From the NCBI GenBank assembly GCA_020853135.1, contig JADYZO010000098.1, positions 1-45,468 on the forward strand: a stretch of DNA of 45,468 nucleotides. The letters run 5' to 3'. The number at the start of each line of letters is the position of its first letter. The first letter of the stretch is position 1. The position numbers and the translations under genes are program-made. The notes beneath the pieces are model-generated. The model was given only the letters and a program-made list of their open reading frames with translations, was not told where the DNA came from and ran no database searches. Shown here one piece after another: positions 9,344 to 18,651 of this stretch. This DNA is from Gammaproteobacteria bacterium (lineage in GTDB: Bacteria; Pseudomonadota; Gammaproteobacteria; Steroidobacterales; GCA-2729495).

Positions 9344-10371
9344 GCACGAACGCCACCTCACGCGCCGGGAAGCCCGCCCTCATCCTGCTGGCGGTGCTGG
9401 CCCTGGGCATCGCCGCCTTCCTGTGGGTGCAGCGTATGGAGCGGCACAACGGCGCGCTGCGCCTGTACGGCAACGTCGATATCCGCGAGGTGCAACTCGC
9501 CTTTCGCCAGCCCGGGCGCCTGGTCGAGATGTCCTTCGATGAAGGCGATGCGGTTGCCGCTGGTGCCCGCATGGCCCGGCTCGACGCCCAGCCGTACCAG
9601 GATGCGCTGGCCGCCGCCGATGCCTCGGCGCAGGTGGCCGGGGCCGAGCTCGCCAAGCTGCGCCGCGGCCTGCGTCCACAGGAAATCACCCAGGCACGCG
9701 AGGCACTCAGGCAGGCACAGGCCCTCGCCGTAGACACCGAGCGCGAGTACCAGCGCCACAGCCGCCTGCTCGCCTCGGGCGCCAGCAGCCAGCGCAGCGT
9801 CGATACGGCCCGCACGGCATGGGAGCGCGCCGCCGCCGGGCTCGAGGCCGCGCGGGCGGTACTCTCGCAGGCGGCTGAAGGCTTTCGCAAGGAAGACATC
9901 GCTGCGGCAGAGGCACGCCTGGCCGCGGCACTGGCGGCACGGGCACAGGCAGCCACCGCGCTTGCCGACACCGAATTGCTGGCGCCCGGCAATGGCACCG
10001 TGATGGCGCGCGTGCGTGAGCCCGGCAGCATGCTGGGCAGCCAGAGCACGGTCTACAGCCTGAGCCTCGACAGGCCGGTTTACGTGCGCGCCTACGTGGG
10101 TGAACCGGACCTGGGACGCATCGTGCCCGGCACCGCAGTGCGCGTCAGGAGCGATTCCTCCGACAAGGTCTACCGCGGGCAGGTCGGTTTCATCTCGCCG
10201 CGCGCAGAGTTCACCCCGAAAACGGTGGAAACCACCGACCTGCGCACGGACCTGGTCTACCGCCTGCGCATCGTCATCGATGAAGCCGACAGCGACACCG
10301 CCCTGCGCCAGGGCATGCCGGTGACGATCGAGGTGGACGCACCGGCCGGCACCCAACCCGGGGGGCGCTGA
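9340..10371 (+). CDS. ybhG: HlyD/YbhG-like membrane fusion protein
   Basis: The protein is a periplasmic adaptor anchored by one N-terminal membrane segment (about residues 10-27, ALILLAVLALGIAAFLWVQ). The first half-lipoyl motif follows at about 40-80 (GNVDIREVQLAFRQPGRL, GDAVAAGARMARLDAQPY), then an alanine-rich coiled-coil hairpin (about 85-200), the second half-lipoyl (LLAPGNGTVMARVREPGS) and a beta-barrel domain. At 343 residues it matches YbhG. It should link the inner-membrane ABC exporter encoded next to an outer-membrane channel. No outer-membrane factor gene lies in the operon. The start overlaps tetR, and only one base separates its stop from the ATPase start. Confidence 0.88.
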   Translation: MSTNATSRAGKPALILLAVLALGIAAFLWVQRMERHNGALRLYGNVDIREVQLAFRQPGRLVEMSFDEGDAVAAGARMARLDAQPYQDALAAADASAQVAGAELAKLRRGLRPQEITQAREALRQAQALAVDTEREYQRHSRLLASGASSQRSVDTARTAWERAAAGLEAARAVLSQAAEGFRKEDIAAAEARLAAALAARAQAATALADTELLAPGNGTVMARVREPGSMLGSQSTVYSLSLDRPVYVRAYVGEPDLGRIVPGTAVRVRSDSSDKVYRGQVGFISPRAEFTPKTVETTDLRTDLVYRLRIVIDEADSDTALRQGMPVTIEVDAPAGTQPGGR

Positions 10372-10372
10372 G

Positions 10373-12135
<1,763 letters not shown>

Positions 12136-12139
<4 letters not shown>

Positions 12140-13302
12140 ATGCAACCGATCCCGGGACCACCCCGCCGGGACCGGCAGCCGGCCTGCGCCGCTTCGACCT
12201 GCGGCACCTGCTCGCGCTGGTCCGCAAGGAAAGCCTGCAGGCCTGGCGCGACCCCTCGACGCTGCTGATCGCCTTCGTGCTGCCCGTGGTGCTGCTCCTG
12301 CTGTTTGCCCATGCGGTCTCGCTGGATGCGAAGGATGTACGCATCGGCGTGGTGCTGGAGTCGCCCGGTGAGCCGGCACAGGAGCTGGCGGCAGCCTTCT
12401 CCGGCACCCGCTTCCTGGATGCCAGCTTCGCCCATGACCGCCGGGAGGTGGCCGACAGGCTGGTGTCCGGGGAACTGCGCGGCTACGTGGTGATCCCGCA
12501 GGACTTCGAGCGGCGCCTGGCACAGCAGGGCAGCGAGCCGCTGGTGCAGATCGTGACCGACGGCTCCTACCCGAACACCGCCAACTACGTCGAAAACTAT
12601 GCGCGCGGCGTGGTGCAGGCCTGGCGGGCCGGACTCGATGCGGCTGCCGCGCCCCAGCCGGTGGTGCTGGAGCCGCGCTACTGGTTCAACGCCGAACTGG
12701 AGAGCCGGCGCGCGCTGATCCCCGGGGCGATTGCCATCGTGATGACCATCATCGGCACCATGCTGACGGCGCTGGTGGTGGCGCGTGAGTGGGAGCGCGG
12801 CACCATGGAGGCGATCTTGTCCACGCCCGCCTCGGTGGCCGAGATCCTGGCCGGCAAGCTGCTGCCGTATTTCGTGCTGGGCATGCTCGCCACGCTGGGC
12901 GCGGCGGCGCTGGCCATTTTTGTGTTCGACGTGCCGTTGCGCGGCTCGCTCGCGGCACTGCTGCTCCTCTCGGGCGTGTTCATGGTGCCGGCACTGGGCC
13001 AGGGCCTGCTGATTTCCTCACTGGCACGCAACCAGTTTCTGGCGGCGCAGATTGCGCTGTTCACGGGGTTCATGCCGGCATTCATGCTGTCTGGATTCCT
13101 GTACGAGATCGACGCCATGCCCGCGCCGATCCGGGCCATCACCAGGGTGATCCCTGCACGTTACTTCGTCGACTCGCTGAAGACGGTGTTTCTGGCCGGT
13201 GATGTCTGGGCGGTATTCCTGCCCGACCTGGCGGCCATGGCGCTGATCGGGGCGCTGTTCTTCATGCTCGCCAGGCGCGCCACGCGCAAGAACCTGGAGT
13301 AG
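12136..13302 (+). CDS. ybhS: ABC-2 type permease (YbhS-like)
   Basis: This 388-residue inner-membrane permease has one N-terminal membrane segment (about 40-58, LLIAFVLPVVLLLLFAHAV), a large periplasmic domain (about 60-190) and five further membrane segments from about 195 to the end. WERGTMEAILSTP near 220 is the coupling-helix signature of ABC-2 permeases of drug exporters. It should pair with the YbhR-like permease encoded four bases downstream to form the channel driven by the double ATPase. Confidence 0.9.
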
Positions 13303-13306
13303 GGCG

Positions 13307-14425
13307 GTGCGGGCTTCCAGGTTTTCGTTCACCCGTCTGCGTGCGCAGTTCATCAAGGAAGTGCTCAGCATCCTGCGCGACCCGCGCAGCCGCATGGTGG
13401 TGTTCGTGCCGCCCATCCTGCAGCTTCTGGTGTTCTCCTTTGCCGCGACGCTCGAGGTACGCAACATCGACATCGCGGTGTACAACCAGGACGCGGGCCG
13501 ATGGTCGCACGAGCTGCTGCAGCGCCTCGCCAGCGCCCGCTTCATCGCCCGTGTGCACCATGTGGACAGCCAGCGGCACTTGCGCGAGCTGATCGACCGC
13601 GGCGCGGTGATCGCGGCACTCGCCATTCCCGTGGACTTCTCGCGCACCATTGCCGCCGGTGACAGCGGCCGCGCGCAGGTGCTGGTCGATGGCCGGCGCA
13701 GCAACTCGGGCCAGATCACCGTGGCCTATCTTTCCACCATCGCCGCCGATGTCGGCGCCGGGGTTGTGCCCGATGCGCAGGCACCCACCCCGGTGGTGGT
13801 GCGCCACTGGTTCAATCCGAACCTGGTCTACCGCTGGTTCATCGTGCCCGGCCTCACCGGCATCCTGGCACTGTTCAGCGCGCTCCTGATCACCTCGCTG
13901 TCGATCGCGCGCGAACGCGAGCTCGGCACCTTCGATCAATTGCTGGTGTCGCCCACCTCGACAGCGGAAATCATCATCTCCAAATCGCTGCCGGCACTGG
14001 CGATCGGCACCCTGCTGGGCCTGTTCATGATCAGCGCCGGCATCTTCCTGTTCGCCATCCCCTTCACGGGCTCATTCGTGCTGCTGCTCGCCAGCCTGGT
14101 GCTGTTCATCCTGTCGGTGGTCGGCATCGGCCTGATGATTTCCGCAGTCAGCATGACCCAGCAGCAGGCCATCCTGGGGGCGTTTGCCATCGGTGTGCCG
14201 GCCGTGCTGATGTCGGGCATTGCGACGCCGGTGGAAAACATGCCCGTCGTCCTGCAGTGGCTGGCCCAGGCCATCCCGCTGACCCACTTCCTGGTCATCG
14301 TCGAAGGCAGCTTCCTCAAGGCGATGCCCGCCGGTGACATCCTCGCCAACCTGTGGCCGCTGGCGGTCATCGCCCTGGCCACGCTGACGCTGGCCAGCGT
14401 ATTCATCCGCGGGCGCCTGCAGTGA
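13307..14425 (+). CDS. ybhR: ABC-2 type permease (YbhR-like)
   Basis: The second permease of the exporter has 372 residues and the same plan as its neighbour: a membrane anchor near residues 30-50, a periplasmic domain to about 180, then five membrane segments. RERELGTFDQLLVSPTS near 205 is the ABC-2 coupling motif. GTG at 13307 is the start that keeps the usual length; no ATG suits the conserved N-terminal FIKEVLSILRDPRSRM. It ends the operon. No T-rich terminator follows; a minus-strand CBS gene converges on it 51 bases away. Confidence 0.9.
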   Translation: MRASRFSFTRLRAQFIKEVLSILRDPRSRMVVFVPPILQLLVFSFAATLEVRNIDIAVYNQDAGRWSHELLQRLASARFIARVHHVDSQRHLRELIDRGAVIAALAIPVDFSRTIAAGDSGRAQVLVDGRRSNSGQITVAYLSTIAADVGAGVVPDAQAPTPVVVRHWFNPNLVYRWFIVPGLTGILALFSALLITSLSIARERELGTFDQLLVSPTSTAEIIISKSLPALAIGTLLGLFMISAGIFLFAIPFTGSFVLLLASLVLFILSVVGIGLMISAVSMTQQQAILGAFAIGVPAVLMSGIATPVENMPVVLQWLAQAIPLTHFLVIVEGSFLKAMPAGDILANLWPLAVIALATLTLASVFIRGRLQ

Positions 14426-14476
14426 CACGCCGGGCAGTCCCCGGCAGAAGCTCGCGCCTGCCGTCCGCCGCCCGCC

Positions 14477-14917
14477 TCAGCCGCCCTGGCGGTGCGCGCG
14501 GCTGATCTCGATCAGCGCATTCAGGGCATCGGTCACGGTGAAGATGCCGAGAAATTCGCCGTTGGCCTCGTTGACCATCACACTGCCGATCTTGCGGTCG
14601 GACATCGTATACGCCACCTGGTCAAGCGGCGTCGCTGACGACACCGCCACCGGATCGGTGGCCATGATGTCCGCCGCACACACCTGGAACTTGTGCTCCT
14701 CACTGAGCCCCTGCGCAACGCGCACGTCCCGGTCGCTCACCAGCCCCACCACCTTGCCGGCACGTACGACCGGCAGGTGGCGCACGCCGGTTTCCAGCAT
14801 CAGCGCCCGAAGCTCGTCAACGGACAGATTCTCCGTCGCCGTGACGGGGTTGGGCGTGGTGAATTCCTCCACCGGCGGATCCCACTTCATGATGCGGCTC
14901 TCCAGTTCCGCGTCCAC
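14477..14917 (-). CDS. Two-CBS-domain protein
   Basis: The whole 146-residue protein is a pair of CBS domains: the first at about 15-75 (NLSVDELRALMLETGVRHLP, VGLVSDRDVR), the second at about 84-142 (DIMATDPVAVSSATPLDQVA, GIFTVTDALNAL). CBS pairs bind adenine nucleotides and act as energy sensors, but no effector domain is attached here. The gene is convergent with the efflux operon and divergent from ccoN, whose start is 337 bases away. What it regulates cannot be read from sequence. Confidence 0.88.
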   Translation of the reverse strand: MDAELESRIMKWDPPVEEFTTPNPVTATENLSVDELRALMLETGVRHLPVVRAGKVVGLVSDRDVRVAQGLSEEHKFQVCAADIMATDPVAVSSATPLDQVAYTMSDRKIGSVMVNEANGEFLGIFTVTDALNALIEISRAHRQGG

Positions 14918-15254
14918 CAGGGGCGGCGGACGTCCGGGTTATGTGGGCACGATTATCGGCCGCCCGCACCTGCCCGGACAAGGCAGGGACGGCCTGCATG
15001 CAACCGCAGTGGTCCACGCGCCTCCCCGGCACAGGGATTGCGGTACCGCTGCTGCAGCCCGGCTGTTCGACCGACTGGAATGGGTCTACAATTTGCGCCC
15101 GCGAACGCGGGCAATCCGGCCATGCCGCCGCTCTGGAGCCGGAACACCAGGGTGAGGATTGCCCGGCTTCCCGGCTTGTAACCCATGTGAACACGAAGGC
15201 TTAGGCAAACCGCGGCGCCACTTCACCGCCGCAGGCTTGCCTTGCGGGAGCACC
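14918..15254 (+). other. Intergenic region ahead of the cbb3 oxidase operon
   Basis: This 337-base divergent region between the CBS gene and ccoN holds no gene I can support. It carries a possible sigma-70 promoter ending in TACAAT at 15087-15092 and a strong GC hairpin at 15097-15112, listed separately. I looked for an FNR/Anr box (TTGAT-N4-ATCAA), common before cbb3 operons, and found none. Confidence 0.5.
15064..15112 (+). promoter_or_regulatory. Possible ccoN promoter and 5' leader hairpin
   Basis: A good -10 box, TACAAT (15087-15092), has a weak -35-like TGTTCG 17 bases upstream (15064-15069 approximately). Right after it, GCCCGC (15097-15102) and GCGGGC (15107-15112) form a tight hairpin with a four-base loop. 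If the promoter is real, the hairpin lies at or very near the 5' end of the ccoN message and could stabilise it. The start codon is more than 140 bases further on. Confidence 0.35.
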
Positions 15255-16712
15255 ATGCAAACCAACGAAACCTATGATGACCATGTCATCCGCCTGTTCC
15301 TGATGGCGGCGTCCATCTGGGGCATCGTCGGCATGACGATCGGCACCTATGCGGGCGCCCAGCTGGCCTGGCCGGCCCTCAACTTCGACATCCCCTGGCT
15401 GACCTTCAGCCGGCTGCGCCCCGACCACACCTTCGGCGTGATCTTCGCCTTCGGCGGCTCGGCACTGATCGGCACCTGCTATTACGTGATCCAGCGCACC
15501 GGCCACACGCGGCTCGCCTTCCCGCGGCTCGCGAACCTGACCTTCTGGGGCTGGCAGCTGGCCTGCGTCCTGACGATGATCACGGTTCCGCTCGGCTACA
15601 CCCAGAGCAAGGAATACGCCGAGGCCGAGTGGCCCATCGACCTGCTGATCACGGTGGTCTGGGTCGCGATTGGCGTGGTGTTCTTCGGCACGCTGGCCCG
15701 CCGGCGCATCCAGCACATCTACGTGGCGGCCTGGTACTACGGCGCCTTCATCATCGCGGTCGGCCTGCTGCACGTCGTCAACAACCTCGTGGTGCCGGTG
15801 TCGCTGACCAAGTCCTACCCGATCTATTCGGGCGTGGTCGACGCCATGGTGCAGTGGTGGTACGGCCACAACGCGGTGGCGTTCTTCCTCACCGCCGGCT
15901 TCCTCGGGATGATGTATTACTTCGTGCCTCGCCAGGCGCAGCAGCCGCTGTGGAGCTACCGCTTCTCCATCGTCAACTTCTGGGCGCTGATCTCGGTGTA
16001 CATGTGGGCAGGCTCGCACCACCTGATGTATTCCGCCCTGCCCGACTGGGTGCAGGGCGTGGGCATGGTGTTCTCGCTGGTGCTGCTGATGCCGAGCTGG
16101 GGCTCGGCCGCCAACGGCCTCTTTACCTTCAACGGCTCCTGGCAGCGGGTGAAGAATGACCCCGCCGCCAAGTTCATGGTGCTGGCGCTGGTCTTCTACG
16201 CCGCCTCCACCTTCGAGGGCTCGATGATGGCCATCAAGACCGTCAACGCGCTGTCGCACGACACCGACTGGACGATCGCCCACGTGCACTCGGGCTCCAT
16301 CGGCTGGGTGGCGATGATCACCATCGGCTCGCTGTACGCCATGGCACCGCGCGTGCTCGGCCGAGAGGCCATGCATTCGCACGGCGCCATGGAGGCGCAC
16401 TTCTGGCTGCACACGACCGGCGTGCTGCTTTACGTGCTCTCGATGTGGGCCGCGGGCGTGACCGAGGGCCTGATGTGGCGGGCCACCAATCCGGACGGCT
16501 CGCTGGTCTACCCCTTCATCGACAGCCTGATGACCATCAGGCCGCTGTACGTCGTGCGGGCCCTGGGCGGCGTCTTCATGGTGACCGGCATGCTGTGCAT
16601 GGCCTGGAACCTGTGGCACACCGCCGCCGATGCCCGCCGCTCCCCCGTCAGGCCAGTCCCGGTCCCCGAACCGGCCCATGATTCCCCTGTCGCCGCCGCG
16701 GCAGCTGGCTGA
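15255..16712 (+). CDS. ccoN: cbb3-type cytochrome c oxidase subunit I
   Basis: CcoN is the catalytic subunit of the high-affinity terminal oxidase: it holds heme b and the heme b3-CuB centre, reduces oxygen and pumps protons. The 485-residue protein has about twelve membrane segments. Ligand motifs are present: the early RPDHTFG histidine, the CuB histidine in WYGHNAVAF, the pair in GSHHLMYS and the heme histidines in [14 protein letters not shown] 15255 follows GGGAG at 15246-15250. The last 25 residues are a P/A-rich tail. It is first in ccoNOQP, with ccoO 10 bases behind. Confidence 0.96.
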   Translation: MQTNETYDDHVIRLFLMAASIWGIVGMTIGTYAGAQLAWPALNFDIPWLTFSRLRPDHTFGVIFAFGGSALIGTCYYVIQRTGHTRLAFPRLANLTFWGWQLACVLTMITVPLGYTQSKEYAEAEWPIDLLITVVWVAIGVVFFGTLARRRIQHIYVAAWYYGAFIIAVGLLHVVNNLVVPVSLTKSYPIYSGVVDAMVQWWYGHNAVAFFLTAGFLGMMYYFVPRQAQQPLWSYRFSIVNFWALISVYMWAGSHHLMYSALPDWVQGVGMVFSLVLLMPSWGSAANGLFTFNGSWQRVKNDPAAKFMVLALVFYAASTFEGSMMAIKTVNALSHDTDWTIAHVHSGSIGWVAMITIGSLYAMAPRVLGREAMHSHGAMEAHFWLHTTGVLLYVLSMWAAGVTEGLMWRATNPDGSLVYPFIDSLMTIRPLYVVRALGGVFMVTGMLCMAWNLWHTAADARRSPVRPVPVPEPAHDSPVAAAAAG

Positions 16713-16722
16713 GGATTACACA

Positions 16723-17379
16723 ATGGCCCGTGGTTACAGGTATTTCGAGGCAATCGAGAAACGTGCGGCGATACTCGGCTTCGGCATCGCCATCATGGCA
16801 TCACTGGGCGGGCTGGCCGAGATCACTCCGCTGTTCGTGCACGCAAGCACGGTCAGGGCTCCTGCCGATATCAAGCCCTACGATCCGTTGCGCCTGGCCG
16901 GCAAGGACATCTATGTGCGTGAGGGCTGCTACCTCTGCCACACGCAGATGATCCGCGCGCTGCGTGCCGAGACCGAGCGCTACGGCCACTACTCGGTGGC
17001 CGAGGAATCGGTCTACGACCGCCCGCAGCTCTGGGGCTCCAAGCGCACCGGCCCGGACCTCGCCCGCGTCGGCGGGAAGTACTCCGACGAATGGCAGCGC
17101 CTGCACCTGCTCGACCCGCGCAAGGTGGTGCCGCAGTCGAACATGCCCGCCTATCCCTGGCTCGAACACGAACCCATCGACGCCAGTGACATCATGGCGC
17201 GCATGCGCACACTGCGCACGCTCGGGGACGGCTACAGCGATGCCGACATCGCCGCGGCACCCGAGGCGCTGCAGGGCAAGACCGCGCTCGATGCGCTGGT
17301 CGCCTACCTGCAGGGCATGGGAACGCACCTGCCGGCCAGTTACACGGCAGCCGCGGGTGGCAACGGGGACCAGCCATGA
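16723..17379 (+). CDS. ccoO: cbb3 oxidase subunit II, mono-heme cytochrome c
   Basis: CcoO is a membrane-anchored cytochrome c that passes electrons from CcoP to CcoN. It has an N-terminal membrane helix at about residues 15-36 and one heme site, Cys69-Tyr-Leu-Cys72-His73. WGSKRTGPDLARVGGKYSDE and the SNMPAYPWL methionine-ligand segment are characteristic. At 218 residues it is of usual length. It shares ATGA with ccoQ. Confidence 0.96.
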   Translation: MARGYRYFEAIEKRAAILGFGIAIMASLGGLAEITPLFVHASTVRAPADIKPYDPLRLAGKDIYVREGCYLCHTQMIRALRAETERYGHYSVAEESVYDRPQLWGSKRTGPDLARVGGKYSDEWQRLHLLDPRKVVPQSNMPAYPWLEHEPIDASDIMARMRTLRTLGDGYSDADIAAAPEALQGKTALDALVAYLQGMGTHLPASYTAAAGGNGDQP

Positions 17380-17531
17380 GCGTGGCCTGGGGCAACCTGA
17401 TCGGCATCCTCATCGTGCTGATGCTCATCAGCTTCATCGGCACCTGGGTGTGGGTATGGAACAGCCGGCACAAGGCCAAGTACGACGCGCTGGCACGGCT
17501 GCCGATGCAAGATGAGGAGACTCTCCCATGA
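17376..17531 (+). CDS. ccoQ: cbb3 oxidase small subunit CcoQ
   Basis: This 51-residue protein has one membrane helix (about 7-27, LIGILIVLMLISFIGTWVWV) followed by a short charged tail. Its position between ccoO and ccoP, and overlaps of four bases at both ends, fix the call: CcoQ is a small single-helix subunit that stabilises CcoP in the oxidase. Small proteins like this are easily missed by gene callers. Confidence 0.88.
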   Translation: MSVAWGNLIGILIVLMLISFIGTWVWVWNSRHKAKYDALARLPMQDEETLP

Positions 17532-18442
17532 GTGCATTCTGGTCGGCCTGGATCATCGGCCTGGCGACGTTCAACCTCGGCATCTGCTTCTTCCTGTTTG
17601 TCTGGGGCCAGCGCGTGGAAATCCCGACGCTGCCTGACGGCACCACCGGCCACAGCTGGGCACACGGCGCGCTGCGCGAAAGCGTGCGCCGGTTGCCGCT
17701 GTGGTGGGTCGTCATGTCCGCGGCGATGTTCGTCGTCAGCGCGATCTACCTCGCACTCTACCCGGGCTACGGCTCGAACAAGGGCGTGCTCGGCTGGACA
17801 TCCCGCGGGGAACTCGCGCAGACCAGCCAGGCGAACCTCGGCAAGCTCGATCCGCTGCTGGCGCGCTTCCGCCAGTCCACCGTCGAACAGCTCGCCGCTG
17901 ACCCGGCAGCAACCCGCATGGGCCACCGGCTGTTCATCGACAACTGCGCCGCCTGCCACGGGCGCGAAGGCCACGGCAACCCGTTGCTCGGCGCCCCGAA
18001 CCTCGTCGACGGCGACTGGCTCTATGGCGGGACCGGCGAGACGATCATGGCGAGCATCCTCGACGGCCGTCACGGCACGATGCCGCCCTTCGGCGCCGCC
18101 TTCGGCGATGCGGGCGTGGAGGACCTCGCCAACTACGTCCTCAGCCTGTCCGGCGCCCCGCACGATGCCGCCAAGGCGGCGGCCGGCCAGCCCAAGTTCG
18201 CCACCATCTGCATCGCCTGCCACGGCGTGGATGGCAAGGGCAACCAGGCGCTCGGCGCACCCAACCTGACCGACCACATCTGGCTGTACGGTGGCGACCT
18301 CGCCACCGTCGAGAAGGACGTCCGCGACGGGCGCAGCGGCCAGATGCCCGCCTGGCGCGAGCGCCTCGGCGAGGACAACGCGCGCGTGATCGCCGCCTGG
18401 GTGTACGCGCAGGCCAACAGCAAGGAAGCCGCCACCCACTGA
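17528..18442 (+). CDS. ccoP: cbb3 oxidase subunit III, di-heme cytochrome c
   Basis: CcoP accepts electrons from soluble cytochromes. The 304-residue protein has two N-terminal membrane helices (about 6-27 and 58-78) of the long CcoP form. Between them lies the PTLPDGTTGHSW motif. Two c-type heme sites follow: Cys140-Cys143-His144 and Cys228-Cys231-His232. Both domains keep a later methionine segment (GTMPPFG, GQMPAW). The stop is two bases before the next start. Maturation genes follow directly, except ccoG. Confidence 0.96.
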   Translation: MSAFWSAWIIGLATFNLGICFFLFVWGQRVEIPTLPDGTTGHSWAHGALRESVRRLPLWWVVMSAAMFVVSAIYLALYPGYGSNKGVLGWTSRGELAQTSQANLGKLDPLLARFRQSTVEQLAADPAATRMGHRLFIDNCAACHGREGHGNPLLGAPNLVDGDWLYGGTGETIMASILDGRHGTMPPFGAAFGDAGVEDLANYVLSLSGAPHDAAKAAAGQPKFATICIACHGVDGKGNQALGAPNLTDHIWLYGGDLATVEKDVRDGRSGQMPAWRERLGEDNARVIAAWVYAQANSKEAATH

Positions 18443-18444
18443 CC

Positions 18445-18651
18445 ATGGACGCCAGGCCGCATGCCGAGCGCTGGTATCGCCAGCCCATCATCTGGCTTGG
18501 TGCGCTGATCCTGACGGCATCGCTGGCCGGCTGCCTGCTGCTCATCGTCCTCGGCGAGCGGTACGCCGACGAGCCGCTGCCCGTCGAGGGCCATGTGTTC
18601 AGGATGCCGCTCGGCGGGGCGGCGGCACCACCGCCAGGACCGGCGCGATGA
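18445..18651 (+). CDS. ccoH: Short FixH/CcoH-like membrane protein
   Basis: The 68-residue product has one membrane helix (about 15-36, IWLGALILTASLAGCLLLIV) preceded by a WYRQP motif as in FixH/CcoH assembly factors, and then a short outward tail. CcoH proteins are normally about 150 or more residues with a periplasmic domain, so this is less than half length. It lies exactly where ccoH belongs, between ccoP and ccoI, and overlaps ccoI by four bases. It may be a minimal CcoH that keeps only the anchor needed for contact with the oxidase, or a different small protein. Function is inferred from position. Confidence 0.6.
   Translation: MDARPHAERWYRQPIIWLGALILTASLAGCLLLIVLGERYADEPLPVEGHVFRMPLGGAAAPPPGPAR

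Noticed and set aside
14918..15254. FNR/Anr binding site ahead of ccoN
   Set aside because: No TTGAT half-site with a fitting partner exists on either strand.
15201..16679. 492-codon open frame on the minus strand across ccoN
   Set aside because: It is opposite a certain cytochrome oxidase gene with intact ligands, and its composition is that of antisense high-GC DNA.
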